NCBI GenBank assembly: GCA_945859605.1
Contig: OX243816.1
Location: 168,501-232,500, forward strand
DNA: 64,000 nucleotides
Source of the DNA: Lumbricus rubellus
Lineage: Eukaryota > Annelida > Clitellata > Crassiclitellata > Lumbricidae
Reading direction: 5' to 3'
Shown here: positions 22,201-30,588 of the stretch, in pieces
Layout: the number at the start of each line of letters is the position of its first letter
Numbering within the stretch: position 1 is the first letter of the stretch
Position numbers and translations under genes: made by a program
Notes under the pieces: generated by a model
What the model saw: the letters and a program-made list of their open reading frames with translations, nothing else
Databases searched by the model: none
Told to the model about the DNA's origin: nothing

Positions 22201-22585
22201 TAGCAAATTCGCTCATTTAAAATGACAAGTCTGTGAAAACATGAAGCTTCTTTGGGGTTGAAGGACAATAACTTGACTGACGTAGCTGAGGCTCCAAACA
22301 TTAAGATGCAACATTACACTGTCATGATTTTACTGGCGGTGAATCTAAGAAACAATGTGTAACCCAATGGTGAGAGATCTCACTAGGCAACAGCAGAATG
22401 TTTTCCACTTACGACAAGCGACTAGTTTCCTGACAAACGTCAATGCAGTTCTGCAGACGGAAATGGAGTTTCTTGCGGGTCGTGCGATGTCGCTGGTGCT
22501 CCGACGACAGATTGGCCAGCAACTCCTGCAGCTCCGTCTGCCATGATTCTCGAAATCCACCCATTTGCATCATTTGCTCCATTGT
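7721..22585 (-). CDS. Gene B: triple-SPRY protein with C-terminal RING finger (16 exons)
   Basis: Exons in transcript order: 22585-22413, 21930-21830, 21145-21025, 20655-20523, 19905-19720, 18873-18824, 18399-18314, 18124-18004, 17034-16905, 16187-16035, 13072-12999, 11416-11325, 10621-10498, 9697-9550, 9293-9135, 8008-7721. Every junction has AG and GT (one GC) and matching phase, and the sum of 2139 bp is exactly 713 codons with one terminal stop. Each SPRY domain has five exons with phases 0/2, 2/1, 1/2, 2/0 and 0/0, so the gene grew by tandem duplication of a five-exon block. SPRY domains bind partner peptides and RING fingers recruit E2 enzymes, so a ubiquitin ligase with three substrate-binding modules is inferred. 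Vertebrate SPRYD3 has a related multi-SPRY layout but no RING that I know of. The true start is uncertain: an ATG lies at 22582-22580, but an acceptor just before it allows more 5' exons. Confidence 0.75.
8009..9134 (-). other. Last intron of gene B
   Basis: It holds a CA/CACACG microsatellite (about 8062-8140) and a purine/pyrimidine tract (about 9016-9100) directly downstream of the 5' splice site at 9134. The rest is AT-rich unique-looking sequence with no convincing exon. Confidence 0.5.
9135..13072 (-). CDS. Gene B, module 3: SPRY domain 3
   Basis: Five exons: 13072-12999, 11416-11325, 10621-10498, 9697-9550, 9293-9135. They repeat the phase pattern of modules 1 and 2. Landmarks are VTIGVV and HPGWTDDSIGYN in exon three, YGDRIGCGI with VFVYFNKNG in exon four (interrupted by an Asp run), and FCPAIGMRSAGQ in exon five. 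The donors after 12999 and 11325 lie inside tandem repeats. Poly-Ala (GCT) in exon three suggests repeat expansion within the coding part. Confidence 0.75.
10233..10285 (+). repeat. (CA)n microsatellite
   Basis: A CA run of about 50 bp in the gene B intron between exons 9697-9550 and 10621-10498. Confidence 0.9.
10975..11335 (-). repeat. 49-bp minisatellite spanning a gene B 5' splice site
   Basis: About seven units of 49 bp. On the minus strand each unit holds the exon end TTTGAACTAG (or a variant) followed by GTCAGTTCATGACC. The unit at 11321-11335 is the real 3' end and donor of the exon 11416-11325, so the array is a tandem amplification of an exon-intron junction into the intron. Unit starts on the plus strand lie near 11015, 11064, 11113, 11162, 11211 and 11260. 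Confidence 0.9.
11612..12721. mobile_element. hAT-type element, 1.1 kb, with 8-bp target duplication
   Basis: The ends match over about 14 bp: CAGCGCTGTCCAAC on the left, and on the right the complement of CAGTGCTGTCCAAC. CATTAGAG flanks both sides (11604-11611 and 12722-12729). The 8-bp duplication and CAG start are hAT hallmarks. Both ends are followed by a GCGG(C/T)CCGCGG-type segment. I recognise no transposase in the interior, so it is non-autonomous or decayed. It sits in the long intron between module-3 exons. Confidence 0.85.
12731..13030 (-). repeat. CTGT/CTTT microsatellite with four copies of a 5' splice site
   Basis: Four blocks of TCACATGGTGCTACCTA(C/T)GA alternate with tetranucleotide runs. 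On the minus strand each block reads CCAGAGCATC followed by GTAGGTAGCACC, which is the end and donor of gene B exon 13072-12999. Three copies keep the GT; the copy at about 12761 has AT instead. The splice junction has been copied into the intron together with the microsatellite. Confidence 0.85.
13455..16070 (-). repeat. 87-bp minisatellite, about 30 units, built from a gene B exon-intron junction
   Basis: The unit is 87 bp with a few short indels. On the minus strand every unit contains the last 24 bases of exon 16187-16035 (ending ATCCAG), the donor GTAGAAG, a pyrimidine tract and CCATCCATAG, a good 3' splice-site match. Because 87 is a multiple of three and the unit lacks stops, long frames of 29-residue repeats appear on both strands. 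They are broken where units differ in length. I regard them as by-products, not as a gene, although read-through from the exon is possible for about six units. Confidence 0.95.
16035..18873 (-). CDS. Gene B, module 2: SPRY domain 2
   Basis: Five exons: 18873-18824, 18399-18314, 18124-18004, 17034-16905, 16187-16035. Lengths and phases parallel module 1; the third exons of both modules are exactly 121 bp. Landmarks are EISVGAV in exon three, GDKMGCGVEF with LYFTHN in exon four, and LYPAIGLHSHGG in exon five. The donor after 18004 is embedded in a GTCA microsatellite. The donor after 16035 is the first unit of the 87-bp minisatellite. Confidence 0.75.
16855..16890 (+). repeat. GGA trinucleotide run
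   Basis: A (GGA)n run starting about a dozen bases past the donor of the gene B exon at 17034-16905. On the coding strand it is TCC repeated. Confidence 0.85.
17287..17767 (+). repeat. 20-bp minisatellite changing to 23 bp
   Basis: About 17 units of GGAAGGGGCGGACGGAGGAT are followed from about 17630 by six units with three extra bases (GGAAGAAGGGGCGGACGGAG then GAT). It is strongly purine-biased and lies in a gene B intron. The open frames on both strands reflect the repeat only. Confidence 0.95.
17950..18003 (-). repeat. (GTCA)n microsatellite at a gene B donor
   Basis: On the minus strand the intron after exon 18124-18004 begins GTCAGTCAGTCAGTCAG and continues for about 13 units. The 5' splice site (GG/GTCAGT) is therefore itself the first repeat unit. 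Confidence 0.9.
19590..19719 (-). repeat. 11-bp minisatellite starting at a gene B donor
   Basis: On the minus strand the intron after exon 19905-19720 begins with GTGGTAAGAGG. It continues as about 12 units of 11 bp (GTGGTAAGAGG, GTGGTAGCAGG, GTGGAAGAAGG and variants). Several units recreate an AG/GTGGTAAG donor-like context. Related sequence recurs near 19105-19185. Confidence 0.85.
19720..22585 (-). CDS. Gene B, module 1: N-terminal segment and SPRY domain 1
   Basis: The first exon (22585-22413) encodes a Met/Gln-rich, then Glu/Arg/His-rich helical segment. The following four exons (21930-21830, 21145-21025, 20655-20523, 19905-19720) form the first SPRY domain. Visible SPRY landmarks are GTIVIGAV in the third exon, GDKVGCGLDF followed by IYFTKNG in the fourth, and a YPSISM...EEVRL ending in the fifth. 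The intron after 20523 has a GC donor (AAG/GCAAGA). The donor after 19720 (CAG/GTGGTAAG) opens directly into an 11-bp tandem repeat. Confidence 0.75.
20281..20490 (+). repeat. Purine-rich GGAGGAAGAA tract
   Basis: About 210 bp almost entirely of G and A, in the gene B intron after exon 20655-20523. On the coding strand it is a long polypyrimidine tract. Confidence 0.9.
21245..21415 (+). mobile_element. hAT end fragment
   Basis: It starts CAGAGGTCTCAAAC followed by GTGGCCCGCGGGCC and a second CGGCCCGCGG. This resembles the GCGGCCCGCGG-containing termini seen at 11612 and 12721. Only one end is identified. Confidence 0.5.
21436..21808 (+). mobile_element. CR1/L2-like non-LTR retrotransposon, 3' end
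   Basis: The open frame 21454-21759 encodes the typical C terminus of CR1/L2/Rex-type reverse transcriptases: AWRCILGTAPSYL, then RRSLRSASRGD, SVWNDLPSNLR, and an LKTFLFDRAW ending with a stop. It is followed by an AGAGGCGCTACATAAAT motif and a GATA tail (to about 21808). Two related copies lie at 28012-28525 and 61590-61645. It is inserted in a gene B intron in the opposite orientation. Confidence 0.85.
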
Positions 22586-22599
22586 CTGTTCAAACAAAC

Positions 22600-23539
22600 A
22601 TTCTCAAGTCACATAATAATTTTCCTTTATTCAACAATCCGGTTGACAGGTCTACCGCAACCATTACAGTGTACAATTATGCATTTTAAAAAATTATCAA
22701 GAACGCAGTTCAAAGAATACACAAATCTTAACTATACTAACTGAATAGACAGCCTGCAATACATGGCGCTAATAACAGTTTACAAAGCATGTCCGCCCAA
22801 CGGGGGCTCGAACTCGTTACCTCTTGCACTCTACGATAATTTTCAGCAGTCGTTCCCAGCTATGCACACATATATACAGCTTAAGCTAAAAATTTAATCC
22901 ACCAACCGATTAGAAAAACAAAAATAACACGAAGAATAATAAGAATGCATTCGCCCTGTTATAAGCAAAGATATTAGAGTCGTAGACTCTCTAATATCTT
23001 TGTTATAAGCAGAGACTGATAAACGAGGCAAAACATTCATGAACATTTTCAATGTCTCTCTAATAAAATTCAAATTATGACATCGCCGTATATTTAACCT
23101 GCTCTTGCTCTTGTTGAATAAATGAAAATTATTACGACAATCGATTATGTAGTTAAAGATTAAAGTATTGACAACTTTTCCGTTTTCATTTGATTTCCGC
23201 AAAGAAATTTTTCTCGGTAATTCGGTATCTTTTACTTTCTGTTTCTTGTCCGCTCATACATATTCATGATTCGGCGAAACTGCACAATCGGGGACCGCTA
23301 TTAATAGATTTTACGTAACGTTGTATTTTTAATTTGTGGGCGTGGCTTGTTTACTGAAACAAAATATTGGAGCACATATGCCATGATTCATACATATTCA
23401 TGATCAGTAAATGTGTGCGCCTTGAACAACGGACTGAACTTTGGGTTGGATGCAAGGATTCTATATTATATAAAAACTTGTAGGCCTACAAGGCGGCTAA
23501 AGAAGAACATGCCAGTCCTGTGTATAAAGAGTCCTTGGG
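22600..23539. other. Sequence upstream of gene B exons with a tRNA-like SINE trace
   Basis: At about 22790-22850 the minus strand has a box-B-like GAGTTCGAGCCCC, suggesting a tRNA-derived SINE remnant. A short inverted repeat lies at about 22967-23008 (ATTAGAGTC...GACTCTCTAAT). Otherwise I see no exon that could extend gene B. Confidence 0.4.
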
Positions 23540-23599
23540 TTGGAATCGTTGGATGGATGGATCCGATTTGACCATGGGTCTATGACAACAGAGGTCGTT

Positions 23600-24063
23600 A
23601 CCCTGGACAGAAATTTGCTTGGCATATTAGGCTACAGCACAGCGCTTTATGGCTGCGAGACATGGGTATACACCGCCTCGATAAAAAGAAGGATCCTGGC
23701 ATTTGAGAACAAATGCTACAGAAAGATCCTAAGAATAAAATGGACGCAGAAAATAACCAACGAAGAGATATTTCAGCGAGTGGACAGAGCAGAAACAATC
23801 TTACAAAAAGCCATGAGGCGCAAACTGGGGCTTTTCGGCCATATCGCCAGAATGACGGACGACAGAAAACTTAAGACTCTTGTCTTCGGAATAATGGACG
23901 GAACTAATAAGAGAGGCAGACCACATCGGGAATGGAAGGAGGACATAGAGGACTGGTGTGATGACTCACTACAAAAGCTGTTCCACCTGGCGCAGGACAG
24001 AGATTATTGGAAGAAGAAGACGAAGTTGACATTGGACACCTACGAGCATACGGCTCATGGCGA

Positions 24064-24099
<36 letters not shown>

Positions 24100-24100
24100 A
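23600..24100 (+). mobile_element. RTE-like retrotransposon 3' end
   Basis: The frame ending at 24067 has the C-terminal signature of RTE-type endonuclease-reverse transcriptases: LYGCETW, then AFENKCYRKILRI, GLFGHIARM and KRGRPHREWKEDI. A (GAT)n tail follows at 24066-24098, as is usual for RTE elements. It is 5'-truncated. Confidence 0.85.
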
Positions 24101-24194
24101 GGCTACAGCACTTAATAAGCAATTCAGTTGGAACTCTCTGCCTTATTTAAAATAATTTTTTTTGTTTGTATGTGCACTTGTTTTAGCGCCCCTT

Positions 24195-24225
24195 CAAGCT
24201 CTCTAGGCTACTCAGAGGCGCTCCC
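24195..24225 (-). mobile_element. Short antisense CR1/L2-like tail fragment
   Basis: The plus strand reads CTACTCAGAGGCGCTCCC, the exact reverse complement of the GGGAGCGCCTCTGAGTAG that ends the reverse transcriptase frame of the CR1/L2-like copies in this window. Confidence 0.6.
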
Positions 24226-24274
24226 GAATGCAGAGCGGACACTGCATAGGAGTTTCACGCCGAAGCGCTGGGCA

Positions 24275-24585
24275 ATGGGGGGATCCGCAGCTCAGTTGAG
24301 AGCGCTGGTCGTTAAACCACAGTAGGCCTATAAATAATAAACAGTAGGCCTGCGTCGACTAGAATCTCTGCCTGTTGCCTAGTTTTTACGGTCAGCGCCA
24401 TTTTGAAAGAGCCTTCACACGTAACTTGAGACGTGAGATTAATAGATTATGCAGTCCTTGCAATAGGCCTATCAGTCACACATTTTGACTGCTGCAGGAA
24501 CCGGGAGTCGACTTACTGTTAGCTGTGGTTAAACTGAGAGTCATCCACGCAACCCGGGTTCGAGCCTCACACAGGGCATTAATTT
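24275..24585 (+). mobile_element. tRNA-derived SINE-like segments
   Basis: At 24290-24320 there is a box-A-like CTCAGTTGAGAGCGCTGG, and at 24550-24575 a box-B-like GGGTTCGAGCC. They are too far apart for one tRNA, so these are probably two SINE pieces or one interrupted SINE. Confidence 0.45.
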
Positions 24586-24999
24586 AGGCTAGGCCTATAG
24601 CCTAAAAGTTTCTGTTAGCTGCCATTGACGCTTTTCTGTTGCTAACAGTTGCTTGACTCGGTTTCTGCTGAAAATAAGATAGCCCTTCCCACTTTTGGCT
24701 TGGCCGAACCAGAAGTGATCCAGTACTTAGGCCATTATTTTGTGTTAAGCTAACAGAACCCACTGCTGTAAAGCCGACCTGCGTGTCGTGCTATATATTG
24801 GGCCGTATTTCGTATAACCTGTACCTCAGGGGTTCTCAAACTGTGGTACGCGTAAGGGGTACGCGAGAAATTCCAGAAATATAAATTTTCTTTGAGTTTA
24901 TGCACTTTGTGTCCATCTTTCTCTGATTAGCAATGATTTTTAACATTGCAACATGTAACAGTGCTCATCGTCATTTATTTATTTCACAATGAGATCCCG

Positions 25000-25253
25000 T
25001 CTAGCTAGCCCGGAGGGCTAGCCAATGGGGATGAAGTGTTAGCGACTTCATTTTCAAAGCCTCGGCATATGAGGGCGGTGGCCAATTCTCTCCCTCGCCG
25101 TCTCATTATCCACTGACCGATCATACATGTAGCTGAGTCGGCTATGAGGTGCTTGTGGAACAGAAATTTCGTTGCAAATTTCTGCCCCGGCGGGGATTTG
25201 AACCCCCGACCGTCGACAGTCCAGCGCGCTAACCGCTGCACTATCGAGCACCC
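25000..25253 (-). mobile_element. tRNA-derived SINE
   Basis: Read on the minus strand from 25253 it begins GGGGTGCTCGATAGTGCAGC, has a box-A-like GCGGTTAGCGCGCTGG and a box-B-like GGGGGTTCAAATCC, and continues into a tRNA-unrelated body ending near 25000. The promoter boxes are correctly spaced for RNA polymerase III. It is nested in the hAT element. Confidence 0.8.
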
Positions 25254-26074
25254 CATGTATATGCATGTATATATTTCACAATATATAACCCTAACCCTAC
25301 ATGTAATTAGACTCACATACTGTACAATGCATGCAGCATATTATATATTTATGGTTAGACAAATTACTACAATTTTGAAACAAATAATGTATAAAAAAAA
25401 TAATGGTTGAAAGTACCAAAGCCAGAAATTCCCATGCTATTTGCTCACAAAGCAGAGAGCTGAATTGGCCTAAGGATTAATTTTTGATTGAGCTTTAAAT
25501 ATTGTGATTTATTTCAGTAAGCTTACGTCATACCTGGGTGAAGCTGGTTTTAAACTATTCTTGCTATCAAAAACAAACATGGGGTTAATTTGCGATCTGA
25601 TGGTCTCCGGCCGAGAAAGAACTGGCCGGAGACCATCAGGGGGGACTTGAGATGCCTGGAGATGTCGTGGGACGAGGCCAGAGAATTGACGGCGGACAGA
25701 GAGGAATGGAGACGATGCGTTGTCCGATGTGCAGATCTGCACGGGATGGACTAAGTTCTAAGTTCTAAATTTGCGTTTGAAATTCACAAAATTTATATTA
25801 AACCAGATATTTTAAATCTGAGTTAGTCTAAAACAAGTCCATAGCACTATAGGTTGACTCTTTCTTACTGGGTTATAGACCAATTTTCACTTTTAAATTT
25901 GTTGATAAGATTTATATGACTGAAACTAAATTTTATTCCATATAGGCCTATACGACACTAATAAACGATGTCACCAATGATTAAATGGACTTTTAGTTGT
26001 CACTGCAAGGGGACCTCGCAATGACATTTTGTTTCTGACCTGATTTTGCTGATCGTTCAATTTTTACTTGGGGT

Positions 26075-26900
26075 CTTCTTCCTTAGGTAAGCTGCCTCTC
26101 GGCAGGTCCAGATGCCCAACGACGCCAGTCTTCTCGATGTTGTGCTTTGTCTTTGAGTTTTCCATATCCATCCTCCATCATCCAGTCTAAGAACTTTTCC
26201 CTAGGTCTTCCTCTTCCCCTCTTCCCTTCCATTGTGCCTTCCACAATGTCTCTTTGCAAGGAGTTGCCTCTCAGTACATGTCTTATCCAGTTCTTCTGCC
26301 TTGTTCTAATTGTATTCATCAAGGATCTTTTGCTCTTCCACCTTCTTCAGTACTTCTTCATTTGATTTATGTTCTGTCTAGCTGATCCTTTCCATCCTTC
26401 TCCATATCCACATCTTGAACGCTTCTATTCGTTTGTGACATCCTCCTTTCTCATCGTCCAGGTCTCTGCTCCGTACAGTGTGATGCTCCAGGTCAGTGCC
26501 TTGACCATTCTTTTCTTGATGTCTCGACTCATTCCTCCTTTCAGTAGCTCTTTCCTTTTCGTGAACGCTTCTTTCCCCATCGCTATCCTTTTCTTGATTT
26601 CTTTGTGGCACTTCGCATCTTCCGTTATCAGGCTTCCTAGATGGCAAAATTCAGTGACTTGTTCCACTTCTTCTCCATTGATTGTTATTTTCATATTCTT
26701 TTCCCCTTTTGCTTCTCTACTTATTCTCATTATCTTCGTCTTTTTTATGTTTATCTTCATCCCATATTCTTTGCTGGTTCTATTTAGTTCATCCATTATG
26801 TGTTGTAGATTCTCTTCTGTGCTTGCCAGCATAGCCTGGTCGTCCGCAAATCTTAGTGCCTTTATCATCTTTCCTCCAACCTTTATTCCTTCTTCTTGGG
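26075..26900 (-). mobile_element. RTE-like reverse transcriptase, degraded
   Basis: Two frames cover the palm ([11 protein letters not shown], the catalytic FADD box; 26868-26425) and the C terminus ([24 protein letters not shown]; 26322-26083). They are separated by frame breaks, so this is a pseudogene. It is closely related to the more intact copy at 49462-50334. Confidence 0.85.
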
Positions 26901-26984
26901 GTACAATGCAAAAAAAGTTTGAGAAACCCTGCTGTACCTGTAATCATTCTGCGGTCTGTCAGATTGAATCATTAAAGAATAATA

Positions 26985-27113
26985 ATAATAATTTTTATTA
27001 TTAGTTGTGAGTAAGGGACTTGCCCAAGGTCCTTACGCGGCGAGTTGGATTCGAACCTCGAACCTTCCGGCTTCAAGGCAACGACGCCACCACTACACCA
27101 CCGCGCCTTAAGA
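26985..27113 (-). mobile_element. tRNA-derived SINE with AAT-rich tail
   Basis: The minus strand shows a tRNA-like head with a duplicated box B (GGTTCGAGGTTCGAATCC) and then a body ending in a TTATTATTATT-type tail at the low-coordinate end. It lies immediately right of the 2.1-kb hAT element. Confidence 0.75.
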
Positions 27114-27399
27114 ACTTAGACCTACTTATCTACCCTCAATCCATCAGTTCAAACATAAAGTTAAAACCCACATGTTAGCGACGATTGTATAAAAAAATGT
27201 GCCACATGGTTTGTGCATTGTTGTGCATTTTTGTTGCAATCCTAGCCTACATTGTTGTGATTTTATGATTTTACGTTTAGGCCTACTTTACGTTCACTGT
27301 AGGGTTAGGGTTTAAGCCCTGATCTGTTGTTAAAAGGCCGTAGACCCCGGTACGCTCTGCGTTCGCGACCACAATGACTTTGAACCAGAGCCATGCGCC

Positions 27400-27530
27400 G
27401 ACTTGAGAGTGTCGGCGGCGGCGCGCCGGTCATTTTTGGTCGGCGGCGGCGCGCCGACCAACAAAAATCGGCGGCGGCGGTGCCCTCGAAATGTCGGCGT
27501 CGGCGGCGCGGCGTCGAGGAATTAGTGTTC
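27400..27530. repeat. GC-rich GGCGGC/GGCGCGCC repeat
   Basis: Irregular (GGC)n with several GGCGCGCCG palindromes. A second, similar block lies at 31905-32015. The open frames across it have no domain. Confidence 0.7.
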
Positions 27531-27975
27531 AAGCATCGCATACATATTTTAAAAGTTGTTACACGAACCAACTATAACAAAAAATGCGAGTTCACCCATT
27601 ATTTTGGCAGTTATCTGGTCTTTAATCAATATCCGTGAAAAGCGATTATTCTCAGAACAGACGTTCATAGGCTATAGAAAATTAAATAAAGACTGGATTA
27701 AAAACAACTTGACAACGTTTTCAATTCAGGCTTCAAGCTTACATAACCTACTAATAGAAGTTAAAGAACTGTTTGTGCAGTGGCGGTGCTATCTGCCTAT
27801 TCTACTCTTGGCCTGCCATGATCCTCCCAAAATACTTTGGTGACATTTATTAATATCTTTTTTGCACTTAATTTCTTTGATCTGCCGAATGAGGCCAATT
27901 TACTTGACGCAATCTGCTGAAATTGTAGAGGTGCACGCATGCAGATTGTTTGATTGATTGATGCATACAAGTAGC
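27530..27975 (+). repeat. Duplicated segment, copy 1 (empty site)
   Basis: It is clearly related over about 400 bp to 29455-30235 (same order of motifs, for example GTTATCTGGTCTTTAATCAA and CTGGATTAAAAACAACTTGA). Both copies end next to CATA-rich sequence. This copy lacks the 332-bp insertion seen in the other. Confidence 0.85.
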
Positions 27976-28011
27976 ATACATACATACACTCATACATGCA
28001 CACATATAATC

Positions 28012-28525
28012 GGCCTCCCACAGGTCCGCCTGAACTCCTTGGTTAAGGTCCTTCGATCTGCAGCACGCTTGGTTGGTGGCATCTCCCGGTTCGATCACGT
28101 TTCTGCCTTCATGAGGGACGACCTCCACTGGCTCCCACTGCAGCAACGCATTGCTTACAGAGTTTCGTGTATTGCTTGGCGCTGCATCCTGTCTCAAGCT
28201 CCATCATATCTATGTGCACTTTTTACTCCTGCCTCCGTTTCTCTGGGCCGCCGTTCGCTGCGGTCAGCTGCCCGCGGTGACTATCTTGTCCCTTTTTGTC
28301 GTACCGCTAGGCCTACTATGCAGCGAAGAGCTTATTCCGTGGTGGGTCCAGCTATCTGGAATGGCCTCACTACGGCTCTCCGTTCTCTTCCTCGTGACTC
28401 TGCTGGCTCTTTATACCGTCTTCTAAAGACCTTTCTTTTTGACCAGGCTTGGGTTGGGAGCGCCTCTGAGTAGAGATCTTGAAGAGGCGCTATATAAATT
28501 TATGTGATTGATTGATTGATTGATT
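28012..28525 (+). mobile_element. CR1/L2-like non-LTR retrotransposon, 3' end
   Basis: An open frame of about 150 residues ends at 28473 with the reverse transcriptase C terminus (LHWLPLQQRIAYRV, AWRCILSQAPSYL, RRSLRSAARGDYLVP, AIWNGLTTALRSLP, LKTFLFDQAW). It is followed by GAGGCGCTATATAAAT and a (GATT)n tail at 28507-28528. The 5' part is missing. Confidence 0.9.
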
Positions 28526-28527
28526 GA

Positions 28528-28697
28528 TAATACATACATACAAACATACAAACATACAAACATACATACATACATACATACATACATACATACATACATA
28601 CATACATACATACATACATACATACATACATACATACATACATACATACATACATACATACATACATACATACATACATAGCATACATAGCATACAT
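28528..28697 (+). repeat. (CATA)n microsatellite
   Basis: About 170 bp of ACATACATAC with a few CAAA and GCATACATAG variants. The long frames on both strands are by-products. Confidence 0.95.
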
Positions 28698-28744
28698 AGA
28701 ATATGGACAGAAGTAGAACGTCCACTCCTTCGCAGCCGTCTAGA

Positions 28745-29440
28745 CCCCCCCTCCTCCATGGAAATATTGCTGGAGGCAATGCAAACGAACGCTAAGGCTA
28801 CACAAGAGGCGATTCCCTCAGTGAAAACTGATGTTCAGACTAATACTAGGTCTACACAAGAAGCAATTTCCTCAGTAAAAACGGATGTGCTGGCGAATGC
28901 CAGATCCACGCAAGATGCCATTCAGGCTAATGCTAGAGATACCCAAGAGGCTATTTCCTCAGTGAGAAGTGATGTAAGAGAGGAAATTTATGCAGTGCAC
29001 TCTAACGTTAGGGAAGCGCTGACGGAAGTCGTAGCGCGTATAGAACGATTAGAAGCAACGCCCCGATCATCTCCAAAATCTGCTGTTGGTTCGAACTCGA
29101 GACAAACGTCTCCCGTGGGTACCATGGACGCGCACTACCACTCAGCCATCGGCCTGGAAAGAAGTTTGGGCGCTAGGCCTAAGGATCTCTCACTTCCGGG
29201 TAATCCAGGTATCCTGCGCCGGAGCGAAAGACTGGCCAGCAAGGCCCCCGTTTCATACGGAGAGGTAGGAGGCCGAGACACTTGGCCGTCTTGGACTCGA
29301 CGGGATTTGAACCCCGAAACTACTGCCTCTCTTCCTCCCTCTATCTCTCTGAACTACGACCTACAGCAGTACGCGGTCCTCTCACACGTTGGACCGGAAG
29401 TGGCGACTCCGGGAGTGTCCGAGGGGGCGGGCGTTACACA
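28745..29440 (+). mobile_element. Possible retroelement gag-like fragment
   Basis: An open frame starting near 28759 encodes a long Ala/Thr/Ser/Asp/Val-rich region with a repeated (T/S)QEAISSVKTDV motif that looks like coiled coil, then a basic region with RRSERLASK and a Gly/Thr/Pro-rich tail. Such an order is seen in gag or polyprotein tails of LTR elements. No zinc knuckle, protease or reverse transcriptase is present, so the class is uncertain. Confidence 0.35.
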
Positions 29441-29454
29441 TACATACATACATG

Positions 29455-30235
29455 CGGCTCGAAGGATTAATGTTCATGTGTCGCATACTTTTTTCAAAAG
29501 TTGTTACACAGGCAACCTATAATAAACAATTTTTGCGCGTTCAGTCATTGTTTTGGTAGTTATCTGGTCTTTAATCAAAATCCGTGAGAAACAATTATTC
29601 TCAGAACAGACATTCATATAGAAAATTATACATAGACTGGATTAAAAACAACTTGACAACTTTTTCAAATTCAGGCCTCCAGCTTACATAACGTACAAAT
29701 AGACGCTAAAGAACTGCTTGCGCAGTGGCGGTGCTCAGGGCTGTACTGGTAAATTTTGAGGTGAGTACACGCTGGTACCAAATAATCGACTTTTTGGGGC
29801 AAACATTTTCTGACTAACTTTTTTAGTCATCACCTGGTTTTCTTGTTACTTGTACTCCACGTTTCGCGATTTTCGCCTATTTTCTCGTCGAAATTTCATT
29901 GTGTTCACATTTGTGAGGTGAGTAGGTCTATACGCTGCAAAGTACAGTGTACACTGTAGACCTTAACCCGCGTGTACCATGGTTTTCGGAGGGGAATACA
30001 CGCTGCCGTTTTTCCCCGGAGGTGAGTACACGCCGTATACCCGCGTATACCCTCGTGTACAGCCCTGGCTGTGCTACCGGCCTATTTTACTCTTGACCTG
30101 CTTTATGATCTTTCCAAAAATACTTTGGGATTTTTAATAACTTCTTTACACTTCATTTCTTTGATCTGCTAAATGAGACCCTTTTTGAAATTGTATAACG
30201 GTACGCATGCAGATTGATTGATTGCTGCATACAAG
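29455..30235 (+). repeat. Duplicated segment, copy 2 (filled site)
   Basis: Second copy of the segment at 27530-27975, interrupted by the MITE at 29736-30067. It leads into the CATA array. Divergence between copies is moderate, with many point changes and small indels. Confidence 0.85.
29736..30067. mobile_element. 332-bp hAT-like MITE with empty-site evidence
   Basis: The ends are CAGGGCTGTAC and its complement GTACAGCCCTG. The flanking 8-mers are GCGGTGCT (29728-29735) and GCTGTGCT (30068-30075), differing by one base. Copy 1 of the duplicated segment has the uninterrupted sequence near 27782-27795. The interior contains several GTGAGTACACGC motifs and no coding frame. Confidence 0.85.
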
Positions 30236-30319
30236 TAGGCCTACGCATACGTACATGTACATACAGTCATGCATTCGCACATATTTTTACATAGATACAT
30301 ATATACATATATACATATA

Positions 30320-30552
30320 TCCATATATCCATACATACATACATACATACATACATACATACATACATACATACATACATACATACATACATACATACAT
30401 ACATACATACATACATACATACATACATACATACATAGCATACATACAAACATACATACATACATACATACGTGCATGCATGCATACATACATTCATACA
30501 TACATACATACTTACATACATACATACATACATACATAAATACATACATACA

Positions 30553-30588
<36 letters not shown>

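Larger units (their letters stand above)
24827..26931. mobile_element. hAT insertion of 2.1 kb with 8-bp target duplication
   Basis: The left end is CAGGGGTTCTCAAACTGTGG; the right end is the complement of CAGGGTTTCTCAAACT. CTGTACCT flanks both sides (24819-24826 and 26932-26939). Inside lie a tRNA-derived SINE and an RTE fragment, so it is a composite of nested insertions. I see no transposase frame. The ends resemble those of hAT genes that encode BED-finger transposases. Confidence 0.85.

Noticed and set aside
25200..25253. Functional tRNA gene
   Set aside because: Boxes A and B are present, but the acceptor stem does not close and the sequence continues as a SINE body.
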